Positions 17,054-26,032 of a stretch of 64,000 bases of DNA are shown piece by piece. The stretch is taken from contig JADCFQ010000014.1 in NCBI GenBank assembly GCA_020249435.1, forward strand, positions 48,020 to 112,019, read 5' to 3'. Each line of letters begins with the position of its first letter. Positions within the stretch are counted from its first letter, which is position 1. The notes below the pieces were generated by a model. That model was not told where the DNA came from and ran no database searches. It saw only the letters and a program-made list of their open reading frames with translations. Made by a program: the position numbers and the translations under genes. Origin of the DNA: Roseomonas sp. GTDB lineage: Bacteria; Pseudomonadota; Alphaproteobacteria; Acetobacterales; Acetobacteraceae.

Positions 17054-19450
17054 ATGACCATCACCTTGTCACAGTACCCGCCCGCGGAACCCTGGCCTGC
17101 CTCGGAAGGCCGTGCCTGGTTGGAGTGGAATGCCGATACGGATGAGCTGCATCTCTCGGCGACGGCACTGGAAGTTTTGGGCTTGCAGCCAGCGGAAGCC
17201 CCAGCGCATGAGGCCGAACTTGTCGCGCTTTTCAAAAAGCCAAGCCAGAGCAAATTGGCGATCGCGCTTGAAGACATATTGACGCAAGGGGAATGCCGTC
17301 CGGTCGAATTGCTGCGCAAGACGCCGGCAGGCGTCCAGCTTGTATTGTTCACCGGCCGTTTGGATGAGTTTCGCCCCGGGCGTCTTGTGATCGCCAGTCT
17401 TGAAGACATCACGACCAGCAGCCACGGGCAACAACATCTGGCGGCCAGGGCGCGATTTCAGACTTTCGTCAATCTGCTACAACAGGACCGGGCCTTCTTC
17501 GATTCCGTCCCGCTGGGGCTGATGATGGTCACCAATGGCTGCATTACACAGGCAAATCCGAAACTCACTGAAATTCTGGCAACCCCAACGGCAAGCCTGG
17601 TGGGGGAACCTGTTTCACGCATCCTGTCCGACAAACAGGCTTATGATTTCTTCATGGAGACCGTATGGGGTGAGGGCAGTGAACATGGCGATGACCATGT
17701 GGAAACTGAATTCGAAAGTGAAGATGGTACGCGGCTTTGGCTGAAGGTGGGCATTTCGCGCATTGCGTCATCCGGTAAGGAGAATGCCTGCCTTTGCATG
17801 ATTGAGGATATCACAACCCGCAAGAAGCTTGAGCAGGATGTCTGGAATGGCCTGGCCGAGACCATTTCCGCCAAGGAGGCGACCGAGAATGCCGCCCGCG
17901 CCAAGGATGAATTCCTGGCAATGGTGAGTCATGAGATTCGCACACCTCTTTCGGCTGTCATTGGCATGCAAAGACTGGCACTACGCGATCCCGAGTTGCG
18001 GGAGAAAACCCGCAAGCATCTTGATTTGGCGCGGACCAATGCCGAATTCCTACTGGAATTATTGAATGATATCCTGGATTTCTCCAAAATCGAGGCCGGT
18101 AAGCTGGTTCTTGAATCGGTAGATTTCTCACTCCGCAATCTTATTGGCGACAGCGTTGCCCTGCTTGCTGAACGTGCCGAGGCCAAGAACATCTCCCTTG
18201 ATGTTGGCATTGATGAGGAGGTGCCCGATACGCTTGAAGGCGACCCCGCGCGGATCAAGCAGATTCTGCTCAACCTGATCGGCAATGGCATCAAATTTAC
18301 CGACCATGGCGGCGTTTCACTCAAGGTAGCGCTGCACGAAAGCCTGGAAGAAAAATGTCGAATCCGATTCGTGGTTTCGGATACCGGGATCGGTATTTCC
18401 CCAGAAGCACAATCCAGGCTGTTCCAAAAATTTGCCCAGGGAGACACTTCCACAACCAGGCGCTTTGGCGGCACGGGTCTTGGACTGGCGATTTGCAAGC
18501 AGATTGTTGATCTGATGCAAGGCGAAATCCAGCTTTCCAGTGAAGTTGGCAAGGGAGCCTGCTTTACCTTTACCATTCCCTTCAGGTTGGGAACCAACCA
18601 GGGCAAGAGCCTGCAAGTTGATCTGCAACCCCATACGCATCAGCTGCAGATCCTCTGTGCCGAAGATTTTCTGCCAAACCAGCTGATCATCCAGGGCCTT
18701 CTGGAGGAGATGGGCCATAGGGCCGAGTTTGTGGATAATGGGCGCAAAGCGCTGGAAGCCCTGCCGCTCCGCAACTTTGATCTGATCCTGATGGATGGGC
18801 GCATGCCGGAAATGGATGGCGCAACCGCGATCCGCCTGATCCGTTCCGGGGGTGATGGGAAATTCCACATTCCCAATCCGAAAATTCATATCATCATGCT
18901 GACCGCCAATGCCGGGGATGAAAACCGACAATTCTACCTATCCTTTGGCGCGGATGATTTTCTGGTCAAACCGGTTGACGAAGCGCTACTCCATCAAAGC
19001 CTGACAAGGGTGATGGAAGCGCGGTTGGCGGAGGGGGCGAAGCTGCTGCCGCTCTTGCGCGATCATGATGAGGAATTGACGCGGATCTTCGGGGTGGTCC
19101 CATCAGATCCCACCACAGCCCATGACGCCAAATCCTCAGGTCGCGGCAAATCGGGGCGGGACGATGCGGCCAATCTTAAGCAACGCCTGAAACGCGCCCT
19201 TCGAGAGGACCTCCCGCTTCGCATCCAGGCACTTGATGCTGCCGATGCCAAACAGGATCTGCGCACGCTGGCAGAGCTTTTTCACAGCCTGAAGGGCAGC
19301 CTTGGCTTTATCTGGCCGGAAGGTGATCTCGTCAAATTGAGCGCGGAACTGGAAAGACTGGCGGACCATAATGAGTGGGACGCCATTAAACGGGAGATAC
19401 CGCGTTTTCGCGCGATGCTGATGGAAATCGTGGAAGGGGCCGATACATGA
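17054..19450 (+). CDS. Soluble hybrid histidine kinase (PAS, PAS, HisKA, HATPase, REC, Hpt)
   Basis: A 798-residue kinase with no membrane segment, so it should sense a cytoplasmic signal. Two PAS-like domains (about 20-120 and 140-260) precede HisKA, whose SHEIRTPLSAVIG motif places the acceptor at H293. The HATPase shows NLIGNGIKFTD, DTGIGIS and GTGLGLAICK. A receiver has LILMDGRMPEMDG with D581. The C-terminal Hpt carries LFHSLKGSLGF with H744. The stop overlaps the start of a response regulator gene by 4 nt (ATGA), a strong sign that the two proteins are partners in one phosphorelay. Confidence 0.94.
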   Translation: MTITLSQYPPAEPWPASEGRAWLEWNADTDELHLSATALEVLGLQPAEAPAHEAELVALFKKPSQSKLAIALEDILTQGECRPVELLRKTPAGVQLVLFTGRLDEFRPGRLVIASLEDITTSSHGQQHLAARARFQTFVNLLQQDRAFFDSVPLGLMMVTNGCITQANPKLTEILATPTASLVGEPVSRILSDKQAYDFFMETVWGEGSEHGDDHVETEFESEDGTRLWLKVGISRIASSGKENACLCMIEDITTRKKLEQDVWNGLAETISAKEATENAARAKDEFLAMVSHEIRTPLSAVIGMQRLALRDPELREKTRKHLDLARTNAEFLLELLNDILDFSKIEAGKLVLESVDFSLRNLIGDSVALLAERAEAKNISLDVGIDEEVPDTLEGDPARIKQILLNLIGNGIKFTDHGGVSLKVALHESLEEKCRIRFVVSDTGIGISPEAQSRLFQKFAQGDTSTTRRFGGTGLGLAICKQIVDLMQGEIQLSSEVGKGACFTFTIPFRLGTNQGKSLQVDLQPHTHQLQILCAEDFLPNQLIIQGLLEEMGHRAEFVDNGRKALEALPLRNFDLILMDGRMPEMDGATAIRLIRSGGDGKFHIPNPKIHIIMLTANAGDENRQFYLSFGADDFLVKPVDEALLHQSLTRVMEARLAEGAKLLPLLRDHDEELTRIFGVVPSDPTTAHDAKSSGRGKSGRDDAANLKQRLKRALREDLPLRIQALDAADAKQDLRTLAELFHSLKGSLGFIWPEGDLVKLSAELERLADHNEWDAIKREIPRFRAMLMEIVEGADT

Positions 19451-20193
19451 GAGCGCTTGTTGTTGATGATGATGTCGTATCGCGCATGGCCCTTGCCGAC
19501 CTGATGCGCAGCTTCATTGAATTGAAGGTGGTTGAGGCTGTGGATGGGCAGGATGCCTGGGAAAAGCTGGAAATGGGCCCGGCGCCCATGATCTGCTGCT
19601 GCGATGTGCAGATGCCGCGGCTTTCCGGCATTGATTTGCTGAAGCGCGCGCGTTCTTCGCCACGCTTCAAGGATATTCCCTTCGTTCTGGTGACAGCGGC
19701 ATCAGACATGGATACTGTCAGGAAGGCAGTGACGCTTGGCATCAGCCATTACATCGTCAAGCCCTTCCATGCGCGCGAGGCACGCGGTTCGCTGCAAAAG
19801 ATCCTCAACGCCGCCTGGGAAAGAATCGCGGAACCACCCCCGGCGACATTGAACCGACTGAATATCGCGCCGGATCAGTTGATGACCTATCTCTATTCAC
19901 TCCGCGGGCAATGCGCGGTCTTCGCGCGTGATTTGCGCCGGTCCCAAAACCTGCAGGATGTGCAGGACGTCGTTGGGCGATTGAAGGGCCTGCACACGGG
20001 TTGCCTGACACTTGGCCTGCATTATGCGGCTGATTTGGTGATGCAATTACGCGACGAAAGGTCCGATATCGAAAGGGTTGAACAGGCCTTGATTGAAATC
20101 GAATTGGCAATTTCTTCCCAGGAAGAAAGGGTAAGGGCGCGCCACAGTCTTGCCTCTGGCGCCGCCATCAAGCGGAGCGCCGTGCAGGCCTGA
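19447..20193 (+). CDS. Response regulator with receiver domain and helical C-terminal domain
   Basis: A 248-residue protein translationally coupled to the hybrid kinase (ATGA overlap). The receiver begins MRALVVDDDVVSRMALADLM, with the acid pair D7/D8, acceptor D53 in CCDVQMPRLSG, and the conserved Lys in HYIVKPF. After about residue 125 comes a helical domain without a recognisable DNA-binding motif. The segment VGRLKGLHTGCLTLGL resembles an Hpt motif (HxLKG) but has Gly where the phospho-acceptor His should be. The output is therefore probably protein-protein rather than transcriptional (inference). Confidence 0.88.
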   Translation: MRALVVDDDVVSRMALADLMRSFIELKVVEAVDGQDAWEKLEMGPAPMICCCDVQMPRLSGIDLLKRARSSPRFKDIPFVLVTAASDMDTVRKAVTLGISHYIVKPFHAREARGSLQKILNAAWERIAEPPPATLNRLNIAPDQLMTYLYSLRGQCAVFARDLRRSQNLQDVQDVVGRLKGLHTGCLTLGLHYAADLVMQLRDERSDIERVEQALIEIELAISSQEERVRARHSLASGAAIKRSAVQA

Positions 20194-20256
20194 ACCCCTC
20201 AGGCCGCTTTCCCCAAGGGGCCTGCCTGTGCTTGGGTGTGGTTGCAGGAGCCAACC

Positions 20257-21348
20257 ATGCCAAATGCCGAATCGCCCGGGCCGTCGCCAACGCGCCATAC
20301 GCAAACCGCCATACTCGCCGAAAGGGGCGCGGTTTTCCTGCTGCTGGCCTTGCTGCTTTATGGCGTTATTCGTGTGCTGGAGCCCTTCGGCCTTGCCATT
20401 GCTTTTGGCACCTTTATCGCCATCGGCACTTGGCCGCTCAGAGATGCGATGGTGAACCGCGGTATCCCACGCAGTATCGCTGCAACCCTTATGCTCTTGG
20501 TGTTGATCCTGTCTCTGGCGATACCCGCGCTCGCCTTGACACCGGAATTGGGCGGGCAGATTGCCAATGCTTCCAAAGTCGCGCGCGAATTATTGGCGGG
20601 CCTGCCGGAGGCGCCGCCCACCTGGCTTTCCGGGCTTCCTTTGGTCGGTGGCGCGATCAGCAATTGGTGGCCGCAATTACTCCATTTTCAGGGCGATTTT
20701 TCGGAATTGCTGGCGCCTTATGCCGGGCGCATCACCAGCCTTTTGGTGGATATCGGTCAGGCGGCGGCCGCGAGTGTGGTGCAAATCCTGCTCGCGCTGA
20801 TTGTCGCCACTGCCTTCTGGATCAATGGCGACAAGCTGGCGCATGAGGTGACGGACATTGCCACGCGTCTTGGTGGTGAAGCAGGACGAAATGCGGTGAG
20901 TGCAGCCGAAGGCGCGGTGCGCGGTGTGGCCTGGGGCATTGTTGGCACCGGCATCATCCAGGCCATGCTGATGGGCATTGGCCTTGCCATTGCGGGCGTG
21001 CCTGGCGTTGGCGTCATTTCCTTCCTGACGCTGATCTTTTCCATCAGCCAAGTGCTTGGGCCGCTGGTGGTGGTCGCCTGGCTTGGCGCGGCGGCTTGGC
21101 TCTATAGTGAAGGCCAAATGGTTTGGGCCATTTTCATGGGGCTATGGGGGCTGATCATGGTCTCGGGCAGCGACAATATCGTGCGGCCCTTGCTCATCAA
21201 ACGCAGCAGCGAAATGCCGTTATCGCTGATCATTCTTGGCGTTTTTGGCGGTTTGATCGCCTTTGGCTTCCTTGGGCTTTTCATCGGCCCCGCCTTGCTT
21301 GCTGTTGCGCATGGGCTGCTCAAGGCCTGGCGCAGCGCCGAAGGCTGA
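20257..21348 (+). CDS. AI-2E family transporter (PerM/YdiK-like membrane protein)
   Basis: A 363-residue polytopic protein. Hydrophobic segments begin with AVFLLLALLLYGVIRVLEPFG. The C-terminal half contains GVPGVGVISFLTLIFSISQV and MPLSLIILGVFGGLIAFGFL, typical of the AI-2E exporter/PerM family. These are membrane permeases, some of which export autoinducer-2 or act in ion homeostasis. ATG 20257 is preferred over 20236 because GCAGGAG lies 6 nt upstream. The substrate is unknown and no quorum-sensing gene is nearby. Confidence 0.88.
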   Translation: MPNAESPGPSPTRHTQTAILAERGAVFLLLALLLYGVIRVLEPFGLAIAFGTFIAIGTWPLRDAMVNRGIPRSIAATLMLLVLILSLAIPALALTPELGGQIANASKVARELLAGLPEAPPTWLSGLPLVGGAISNWWPQLLHFQGDFSELLAPYAGRITSLLVDIGQAAAASVVQILLALIVATAFWINGDKLAHEVTDIATRLGGEAGRNAVSAAEGAVRGVAWGIVGTGIIQAMLMGIGLAIAGVPGVGVISFLTLIFSISQVLGPLVVVAWLGAAAWLYSEGQMVWAIFMGLWGLIMVSGSDNIVRPLLIKRSSEMPLSLIILGVFGGLIAFGFLGLFIGPALLAVAHGLLKAWRSAEG

Positions 21349-21418
21349 TACCGGCAGGGCTGGCAAAGCCCGCATCCCGCGTTATGACTAGCCCGAAGAA
21401 AGGGCAGGAGAGAGACCC

Positions 21419-22492
21419 ATGGCCACACGCAAGCATCGCATCGCCGTCATCCCAGGGGATGGCATTGGCAAGGAAACCACGCCCGAAGGGCTTCGCGTGC
21501 TGGATGCCGCGGCGCGGCGCTTCGGTTTTGAACTGGAACTGACGCATTACGATTGGTCCTGCGAAACCTACGCCAAGACCGGCAAGATGATGCCGGATGA
21601 TGGCATGGACCGTCTGAAGGATAGCGACAGCATTTTCCTGGGTGCTGTGGGCTGGCCCGGCGTGCCGGATCATGTCTCGCTTTGGGGTTTGCTCATCCCG
21701 ATCCGCCGCGGCTTTGACCAATACGTCAATCTGCGCCCCTGCCGCTTGTTGCCAGGTGCGACCACGCCGCTCGCGAACCGTGGTCCCAAGGATATTGATT
21801 TCATCGTGGTGCGCGAAAATACGGAAGGCGAGTATTCTTCAAGCGGCGGGCGCATGTTCGTGGGGACAGACCGCGAATTCGTCTCCCAGGAAAGCGTCTT
21901 CACCCGCATCGGTGTGGATCGCGTGCTGCGCTACGCCTTTGAATTGGCCAAGACCCGCGCGCGCAAGAAGGTGACGAGTGCCACGAAATCCAATGGCATC
22001 ACCTTCACCATGCCCTATTGGGATGAACGCTTTGCTGAGATGGCGAAGAATTATCCGGGCATCACCACGGATCAGTTTCATATTGATATCCTCTGCGCCC
22101 ATTTCGTGCAGCATCCGGATTGGTTTGATGTGGTGGTGGGGTCCAACCTGTTCGGCGATATCCTGTCAGACCTTGGGCCGGCGGTGGCGGGTTCCATCGG
22201 CATTGCGGCGAGTGCCAATATCAATCCCGAAAAGCGTTTTCCTTCGATGTTTGAACCCGTGCATGGCAGCGCGCCGGATATCGCCGGCAAATTCATCTGC
22301 AACCCGATCGGGCAAATCTGGTCGGGGGCGATCATGCTGGAACATCTCGGCGAAAAACAGGCTGCCGATGCGATCCTCGCCGTGATTGAAAAGCTGCTGG
22401 CGGAAGGTGGCCCGCGCACGCGCGACATGGGCGGGCAGGCCGGCACGGCGGATGTCGGCCGCGCGATTGCCGAAGCCGTCGCGAAGTTCTGA
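21419..22492 (+). CDS. Tartrate dehydrogenase/decarboxylase-like (TtuC, isocitrate/isopropylmalate dehydrogenase family)
   Basis: A 357-residue NAD-dependent beta-decarboxylating dehydrogenase. IAVIPGDGIGKETTPEGLRV is the family N-terminus. LRPCRLLPGATTPL and FIVVRENTEGEYSSSGGR carry substrate-contact residues, and MFEPVHGSAPDIAGK is the cofactor loop. The active-site pattern fits tartrate/D-malate dehydrogenases better than LeuB (for example WSCETYAKTGKMMPDDGMD near residue 45-60). A LeuB role should still be considered since leuCD are 13 kb away without leuB. A ribosome site AGGAGAG precedes the start. A strong bidirectional terminator follows the stop. Confidence 0.85.
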   Translation: MATRKHRIAVIPGDGIGKETTPEGLRVLDAAARRFGFELELTHYDWSCETYAKTGKMMPDDGMDRLKDSDSIFLGAVGWPGVPDHVSLWGLLIPIRRGFDQYVNLRPCRLLPGATTPLANRGPKDIDFIVVRENTEGEYSSSGGRMFVGTDREFVSQESVFTRIGVDRVLRYAFELAKTRARKKVTSATKSNGITFTMPYWDERFAEMAKNYPGITTDQFHIDILCAHFVQHPDWFDVVVGSNLFGDILSDLGPAVAGSIGIAASANINPEKRFPSMFEPVHGSAPDIAGKFICNPIGQIWSGAIMLEHLGEKQAADAILAVIEKLLAEGGPRTRDMGGQAGTADVGRAIAEAVAKF

Positions 22493-22502
22493 CTAAAAAG
22501 AA

Positions 22503-22535
22503 GGGCTCGCCGGATCACACCGGCGAGCCCTTTTT
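22503..22535. terminator. Bidirectional hairpin terminator between the tartrate dehydrogenase and thiolase genes
   Basis: A perfect 11-bp stem GGGCTCGCCGG/CCGGCGAGCCC with loop ATCACA is preceded by AAAAAGAA and followed by TTTTT. It can act for both convergent genes. Confidence 0.92.
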
Positions 22536-22561
22536 CGTGACGCAATAAGCGCAGGAAGCGC

Positions 22562-23734
22562 TTACCGCTCCAGGCACATGGCAACACCCATGCCGCCACC
22601 GATGCAGAGCGTCACCAAGCCCTTCTTCGCGCCGCGCTTTTGCATTTCAAACAACAGCGTTGTCAGCACGCGGGCACCGGAAGCGCCAATCGGATGGCCA
22701 AGGGCAATGGCGCCACCATTCACATTCACCTTGCTGGTATCCCAGCCGAGATCCTTGTTCACGGCGATGGCCTGCGCGGCAAAAGCCTCATTGGCTTCAA
22801 TCAGGTCCAGATCATCAATCTTCCAACCCGCCTTGGCCAAGGCCTTGCGCGAAGCAGGGATGGGGCCTGTGCCCATGATGGAAGGATCAACGCCCGCCGT
22901 CGCCCAGGATACAATACGCGCGAGCGGCGCAATGCCGCGCTTGGCGGCTTCCGCCGCCGTCATCACCACCACCGCCGCCGCGCCATCATTGATGCCGGAA
23001 GCATTGCCGGCCGTCACCGACCCATCCTTGGCAAAGGCGGGGCGGAGCTTGCCCAGGATTTCCAGCGTTGTGTCCGGCTTCGGATATTCATCGGCCGAGA
23101 CAACAACATCGCCCTTGCGGCCCTTGACCGTGACCGGCGTGATTTCATCGGCAAAGCGGCCAGCCGCCATGGCTTCGCCAGCCTTGCGCTGCGAATTGAC
23201 GGCGAATTGATCCTGTTCATCGCGCGTGATCTGGAAGGCGCGGGCGACATTCTCGGCCGTATTGCCCATGTGATAGCCATGGAAGGCATCCATCAGCCCA
23301 TCGCGCAGCATGGTATCCATGAGCGAAAGATCACCCATCTTCTGCCCGGCGCGCAGCTGCTGCGCATGGGGTGCTTGCGTCATGCTTTCCTGACCACCGG
23401 CCACCACAATGCGCGCATCGCCGGTTGCGATCTGCTGCGCTGCCAGCGCCACGGCGCGCAGGCCTGAGCCGCAAAGCTGATTGATGCCAAAGGCCGTGTG
23501 TTCCACCGGAATGCCAGCATTCACCGAAGCCTGCCGCGCCGGGTTCTGCCCCGCACCGGCGGCCAGGATTTGGCCCAGGATCACCTCATCCACTTCGGCC
23601 CCTTCAATGCGGGCGCGTTCCATGGCGGCCTTGATGGCAACCGTGCCCAAAGCATGCGCCGGCAAGGACGCAAAGGCCCCGTTGAAGGCGCCAACCGGTG
23701 TGCGGGCGGCAGAGGCGATGACGATTTCAGTCAT
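22562..23734 (-). CDS. phaA: Acetyl-CoA acetyltransferase (thiolase)
   Basis: A 390-residue thiolase. The N-terminus [20 protein letters not shown], the acyl-accepting cysteine in [34 protein letters not shown] and the C-terminal [13 protein letters not shown] are all diagnostic. It condenses two acetyl-CoA to acetoacetyl-CoA. The start at 23734 follows an AGGAAGG ribosome site. It is next to a PHA synthase-like gene pair and phaR, which supports a PhaA role in polyhydroxybutyrate formation, although no phaB reductase is present. Confidence 0.93.
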   Translation of the reverse strand: MTEIVIASAARTPVGAFNGAFASLPAHALGTVAIKAAMERARIEGAEVDEVILGQILAAGAGQNPARQASVNAGIPVEHTAFGINQLCGSGLRAVALAAQQIATGDARIVVAGGQESMTQAPHAQQLRAGQKMGDLSLMDTMLRDGLMDAFHGYHMGNTAENVARAFQITRDEQDQFAVNSQRKAGEAMAAGRFADEITPVTVKGRKGDVVVSADEYPKPDTTLEILGKLRPAFAKDGSVTAGNASGINDGAAAVVVMTAAEAAKRGIAPLARIVSWATAGVDPSIMGTGPIPASRKALAKAGWKIDDLDLIEANEAFAAQAIAVNKDLGWDTSKVNVNGGAIALGHPIGASGARVLTTLLFEMQKRGAKKGLVTLCIGGGMGVAMCLER

Positions 23735-23776
23735 GGGGATTTCCTTCCTCAAAAATGGGTCATTTGCAGCTTCGTA

Positions 23777-24910
23777 TCACAAACCGCGCAACCAATCGCG
23801 CAAGGGCTGCCATAGCGCGGTCTCGGCTGCAATGCCGGCGACCATGCCGATATGCCCCGCCGGCGCCATGTGCAGCTTGACCTGACGCAAGCGGCTGGTC
23901 AGCGCCAGGGCGGAAGCGGGCGGCACAATGCGGTCCCGATGCGGAATGGCGGCAAAGGCCGGGCCCTGCCAAAGCGCCGGGTCCACCACCTGCCCCGCGA
24001 CGCGCCAGGCAAGGCCCACCGGTTCATTCCGCCCATACCAGCCGCCAATACATTGCCGCGCCACCGGGGCGGCCAAGGGCACGCCATCATTCAGCCAATC
24101 CTCCAGCGCCACAAAGCGCCTGGCAGCGGCGGATGCCTGGTCCAGCCGCCCAAAACCCCGGAATTTCTCGGCAATGCCAAAGGGATCAAGGCTGGCAAAC
24201 AGGGTTTGCAGCACATCCACCGGCAGCGCGCCGGTCGGTTCCATCAGCGCTTCCAGCCCCGGCAGGGCGCCGGCCGCGGCGCGCGCCCGCGCCTCTCCAT
24301 CCGGCCCCGCATGAAAATCCCAAGGGGTCGCGAGCAAAGCAAGGCCACGCACCAAATCCGGCCGGCGCAGCGCAAGTGCCAGGCCGAGCAAGCCGCCCAT
24401 GCAATAGCCGGCCAGGATCACCGGGCCAGGGGCGGCCATCAGCGCGCGTTCCAGCCGCCCGGCGATATAATCCGTCAGGGTGAAGTGCCGTTCGGCCTCA
24501 CCGGGCCAGCCCCAATCGAGCAAAAGGGTGCGAAACCCCTGCCCTGGCAGCCAGCGCAGCAGGGATGCTTCCGGCATCAAATCAAGCACATAGGCGCGGT
24601 TCACCAGCGAAGGCACAAAAACCACGCAGGGCCCCCGCCCGCCATAATCCAGCAATTTACTGTCTTCCTCGGCCCAAATGGCCGGCACCGGCGGCGCCTC
24701 ACGCACAAAAGGATGGCGCCGATAGGCTGCAAGCCCGGCCACCAGCGCCCGATCCGCCCGCAGCAGCCGGTTCAGAACCGCGCCGCGAAACGCCTCAGGC
24801 GCGTGGCCGGCGCTGGCGAGGGCGGCGCTGATTCGCGCGGCTTCCGCCTGCCCCGCTTTCGAGATCGGCCAGGCGCCGTTCCAGGGTGGCAAGCCGTTCG
24901 GCCATGGCAT
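23777..24910 (-). CDS. PhaC-like alpha/beta hydrolase (class III polyhydroxyalkanoate synthase type)
   Basis: About 377 residues from ATG 24910. The nucleophile elbow GYCMGGLLGLAL has Cys in the lipase-box position, as PHA synthases do. LLLDWGWPGEAERHFTLTDYI, IPHRDRIVPP (Asp) and HMAPAGHIGMVAG (His) complete the triad pattern. The length fits class III PhaC (about 360). It would polymerise hydroxyacyl-CoA. The start is uncertain: 24910 lies 116 nt inside the preceding small gene, and upstream of it the frame is Arg/Pro-rich and not protein-like. It lies downstream of the PhaE-like gene and upstream of the thiolase gene. Confidence 0.82.
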   Translation of the reverse strand: MPWPNGLPPWNGAWPISKAGQAEAARISAALASAGHAPEAFRGAVLNRLLRADRALVAGLAAYRRHPFVREAPPVPAIWAEEDSKLLDYGGRGPCVVFVPSLVNRAYVLDLMPEASLLRWLPGQGFRTLLLDWGWPGEAERHFTLTDYIAGRLERALMAAPGPVILAGYCMGGLLGLALALRRPDLVRGLALLATPWDFHAGPDGEARARAAAGALPGLEALMEPTGALPVDVLQTLFASLDPFGIAEKFRGFGRLDQASAAARRFVALEDWLNDGVPLAAPVARQCIGGWYGRNEPVGLAWRVAGQVVDPALWQGPAFAAIPHRDRIVPPASALALTSRLRQVKLHMAPAGHIGMVAGIAAETALWQPLRDWLRGL

Positions 24911-25196
24911 CCCGGGCAGCGCCCCCGCTGCCGCCATGGCCCGTATCCCCGCCAGCCCCAGATGGAGCGGCAGCGGGCGCGGGCCGCGGCGGCGGAGCGG
25001 CGCTGTCATGCGGCGCGGCACCGGGCGTGAAAGGCTTGCTGAACTGCGCTGCCGCGCGGAACCAGGCCGCACCCAGCGAGGCAAAAGCCGCCCATCTTTC
25101 CGCAAGCTCGGGATCGGCGGCGAGCCCGGCCACCTCGCTCTGCCAGAGCGCGATCCAGTCTTCCGCCAATCGGTCGAGATCCTCGGGCCCAGCCAT
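24795..25196 (-). CDS. Small PHA-synthase-associated protein (PhaE-like)
   Basis: A 133-residue protein starting MAGPEDLDRLAEDWIALWQS. It contains an amphipathic Trp-rich N-terminal half, an Ala/Pro/Gly-rich linker (residues about 58-92), and a C-terminal coiled coil MAERLATLERRLADLESG. This architecture and its place directly before a PhaC-like gene fit a PhaE/PhaR-type accessory subunit of a class III/IV synthase. It is much shorter than classical PhaE. Its 3' end overlaps the PhaC-like reading frame by 116 nt in another frame. The assignment is by context. Confidence 0.6.
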   Translation of the reverse strand: MAGPEDLDRLAEDWIALWQSEVAGLAADPELAERWAAFASLGAAWFRAAAQFSKPFTPGAAPHDSAAPPPRPAPAAAPSGAGGDTGHGGSGGAARDAMAERLATLERRLADLESGAGGSRANQRRPRQRRPRA

Positions 25197-25252
25197 GGGG
25201 CAGGCTTATAGCCGCATCCGCGACAGCGCGATATGACCCAAAGGGCGCGTTT

Positions 25253-25263
25253 TTGCACTGCAA
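25253..25263. promoter_or_regulatory. Candidate PhaR operator
   Basis: TTGCACTGCAA is a palindrome with a single central base, in the divergent region between the PHA synthase-like genes and phaR. Paracoccus PhaR is reported to bind TGC/GCA-rich sites of the form CTGC-N3/4-GCAG, and the core TGC-ACT-GCA here fits loosely. It is predicted from position and symmetry only. Confidence 0.4.
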
Positions 25264-25333
25264 CAGGCTTGCGCCTTGCGGTATGAAGCGTGATAGGTCC
25301 AATTCAGAACCGCAGAAGCCGAGGCAAGCACCC

Positions 25334-25930
25334 ATGTCTGGTCGTCAATCCCCCGAAGCCGGCGAGCAGAAGGCGCTGCCCCCGATTGTTGTCAAGAAAT
25401 ACGCGAATCGGCGGCTCTACAACACTGAAACCTCATCCTATGTCACTTTGGATGATCTGGCCGCCATGGTGCGCGCTGGCCGGGATTTCGTGGTCTATGA
25501 TGCCAAATCCGGCGAAGACCTGACCCGCAGCGTGCTGACGCAGATCATCGTGGAACAGGAAGGCAAGGGGCAGAATATGCTGCCCACCTCGGTCCTCAGG
25601 CAATTGATCGGGCTTTATGGCGATAATCTGCAATCGCTCGTGCCGCGTTATCTGGAAGCGGCCATGGCTTCCTTCGGGCAGCAGCAGGAACAGATGCGCG
25701 ATACGCTGAGCAAGACCATGAGCGGCTTCATGCCCTTCCCGTCGAGTGTTTCGGATATGCAGGAAGTCAGCAAACAGAACATCGCCATGATGGAACGCGC
25801 GATGAGTTTGTTTACCCCTTTCGCGCGACGCGAGGAAAACGCCCCGAGCGATGAAACCGAGGCGTTAAAGAAAGAAATTGAGACACTGCGCGGCGAATTG
25901 GCGGCGCTGAAATCGCGCAACAAGGGCTGA
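25334..25930 (+). CDS. phaR: Polyhydroxyalkanoate synthesis repressor PhaR
   Basis: A 198-residue regulator. The PHA accumulation regulator DNA-binding domain is clear: PIVVKKYANRRLYNTETSSY, then VTLDDLAAMVRAGRDFVVYD. The PHB-accumulation domain region VLTQIIVEQEGKGQNMLPTS follows, and a C-terminal coiled coil ends EIETLRGELAALKSR. PhaR represses phasin and PHA genes and binds PHB. ATG 25334 (MSGRQSPEAG) with GAGG 9 nt upstream is preferred over the ATG at 25283. It is divergent from the PhaE/PhaC-like pair. Confidence 0.94.
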   Translation: MSGRQSPEAGEQKALPPIVVKKYANRRLYNTETSSYVTLDDLAAMVRAGRDFVVYDAKSGEDLTRSVLTQIIVEQEGKGQNMLPTSVLRQLIGLYGDNLQSLVPRYLEAAMASFGQQQEQMRDTLSKTMSGFMPFPSSVSDMQEVSKQNIAMMERAMSLFTPFARREENAPSDETEALKKEIETLRGELAALKSRNKG

Positions 25931-26000
25931 TGGCGTTGTTTTTTTGAGGCGCATCTTCACCGCTTGATCATCTATGCCACGCATAATCCGCACTCAGTAG

Positions 26001-26015
26001 GGGGCATGATGCCCC
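26001..26015. promoter_or_regulatory. 15-bp palindrome upstream of the XRE regulator gene
   Basis: GGGGCAT-G-ATGCCCC has perfect 7-bp arms around one central base. It ends 17 nt before the ATG of the HTH regulator. Position and symmetry suggest an operator, perhaps autoregulatory. As RNA the one-base loop would be too tight for a good terminator. Confidence 0.4.
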
Positions 26016-26032
26016 GCTGAGGAATCGGGTTG

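Noticed and set aside
20193..20256. Inverted repeat CAGGCC...GGCCTG after the response regulator gene considered as a terminator
   Set aside because: No T-run follows and the loop is long; not a convincing Rho-independent terminator.
25917..25946. T-rich stretch after phaR considered as a terminator
   Set aside because: The preceding bases form only a weak, mismatched stem.
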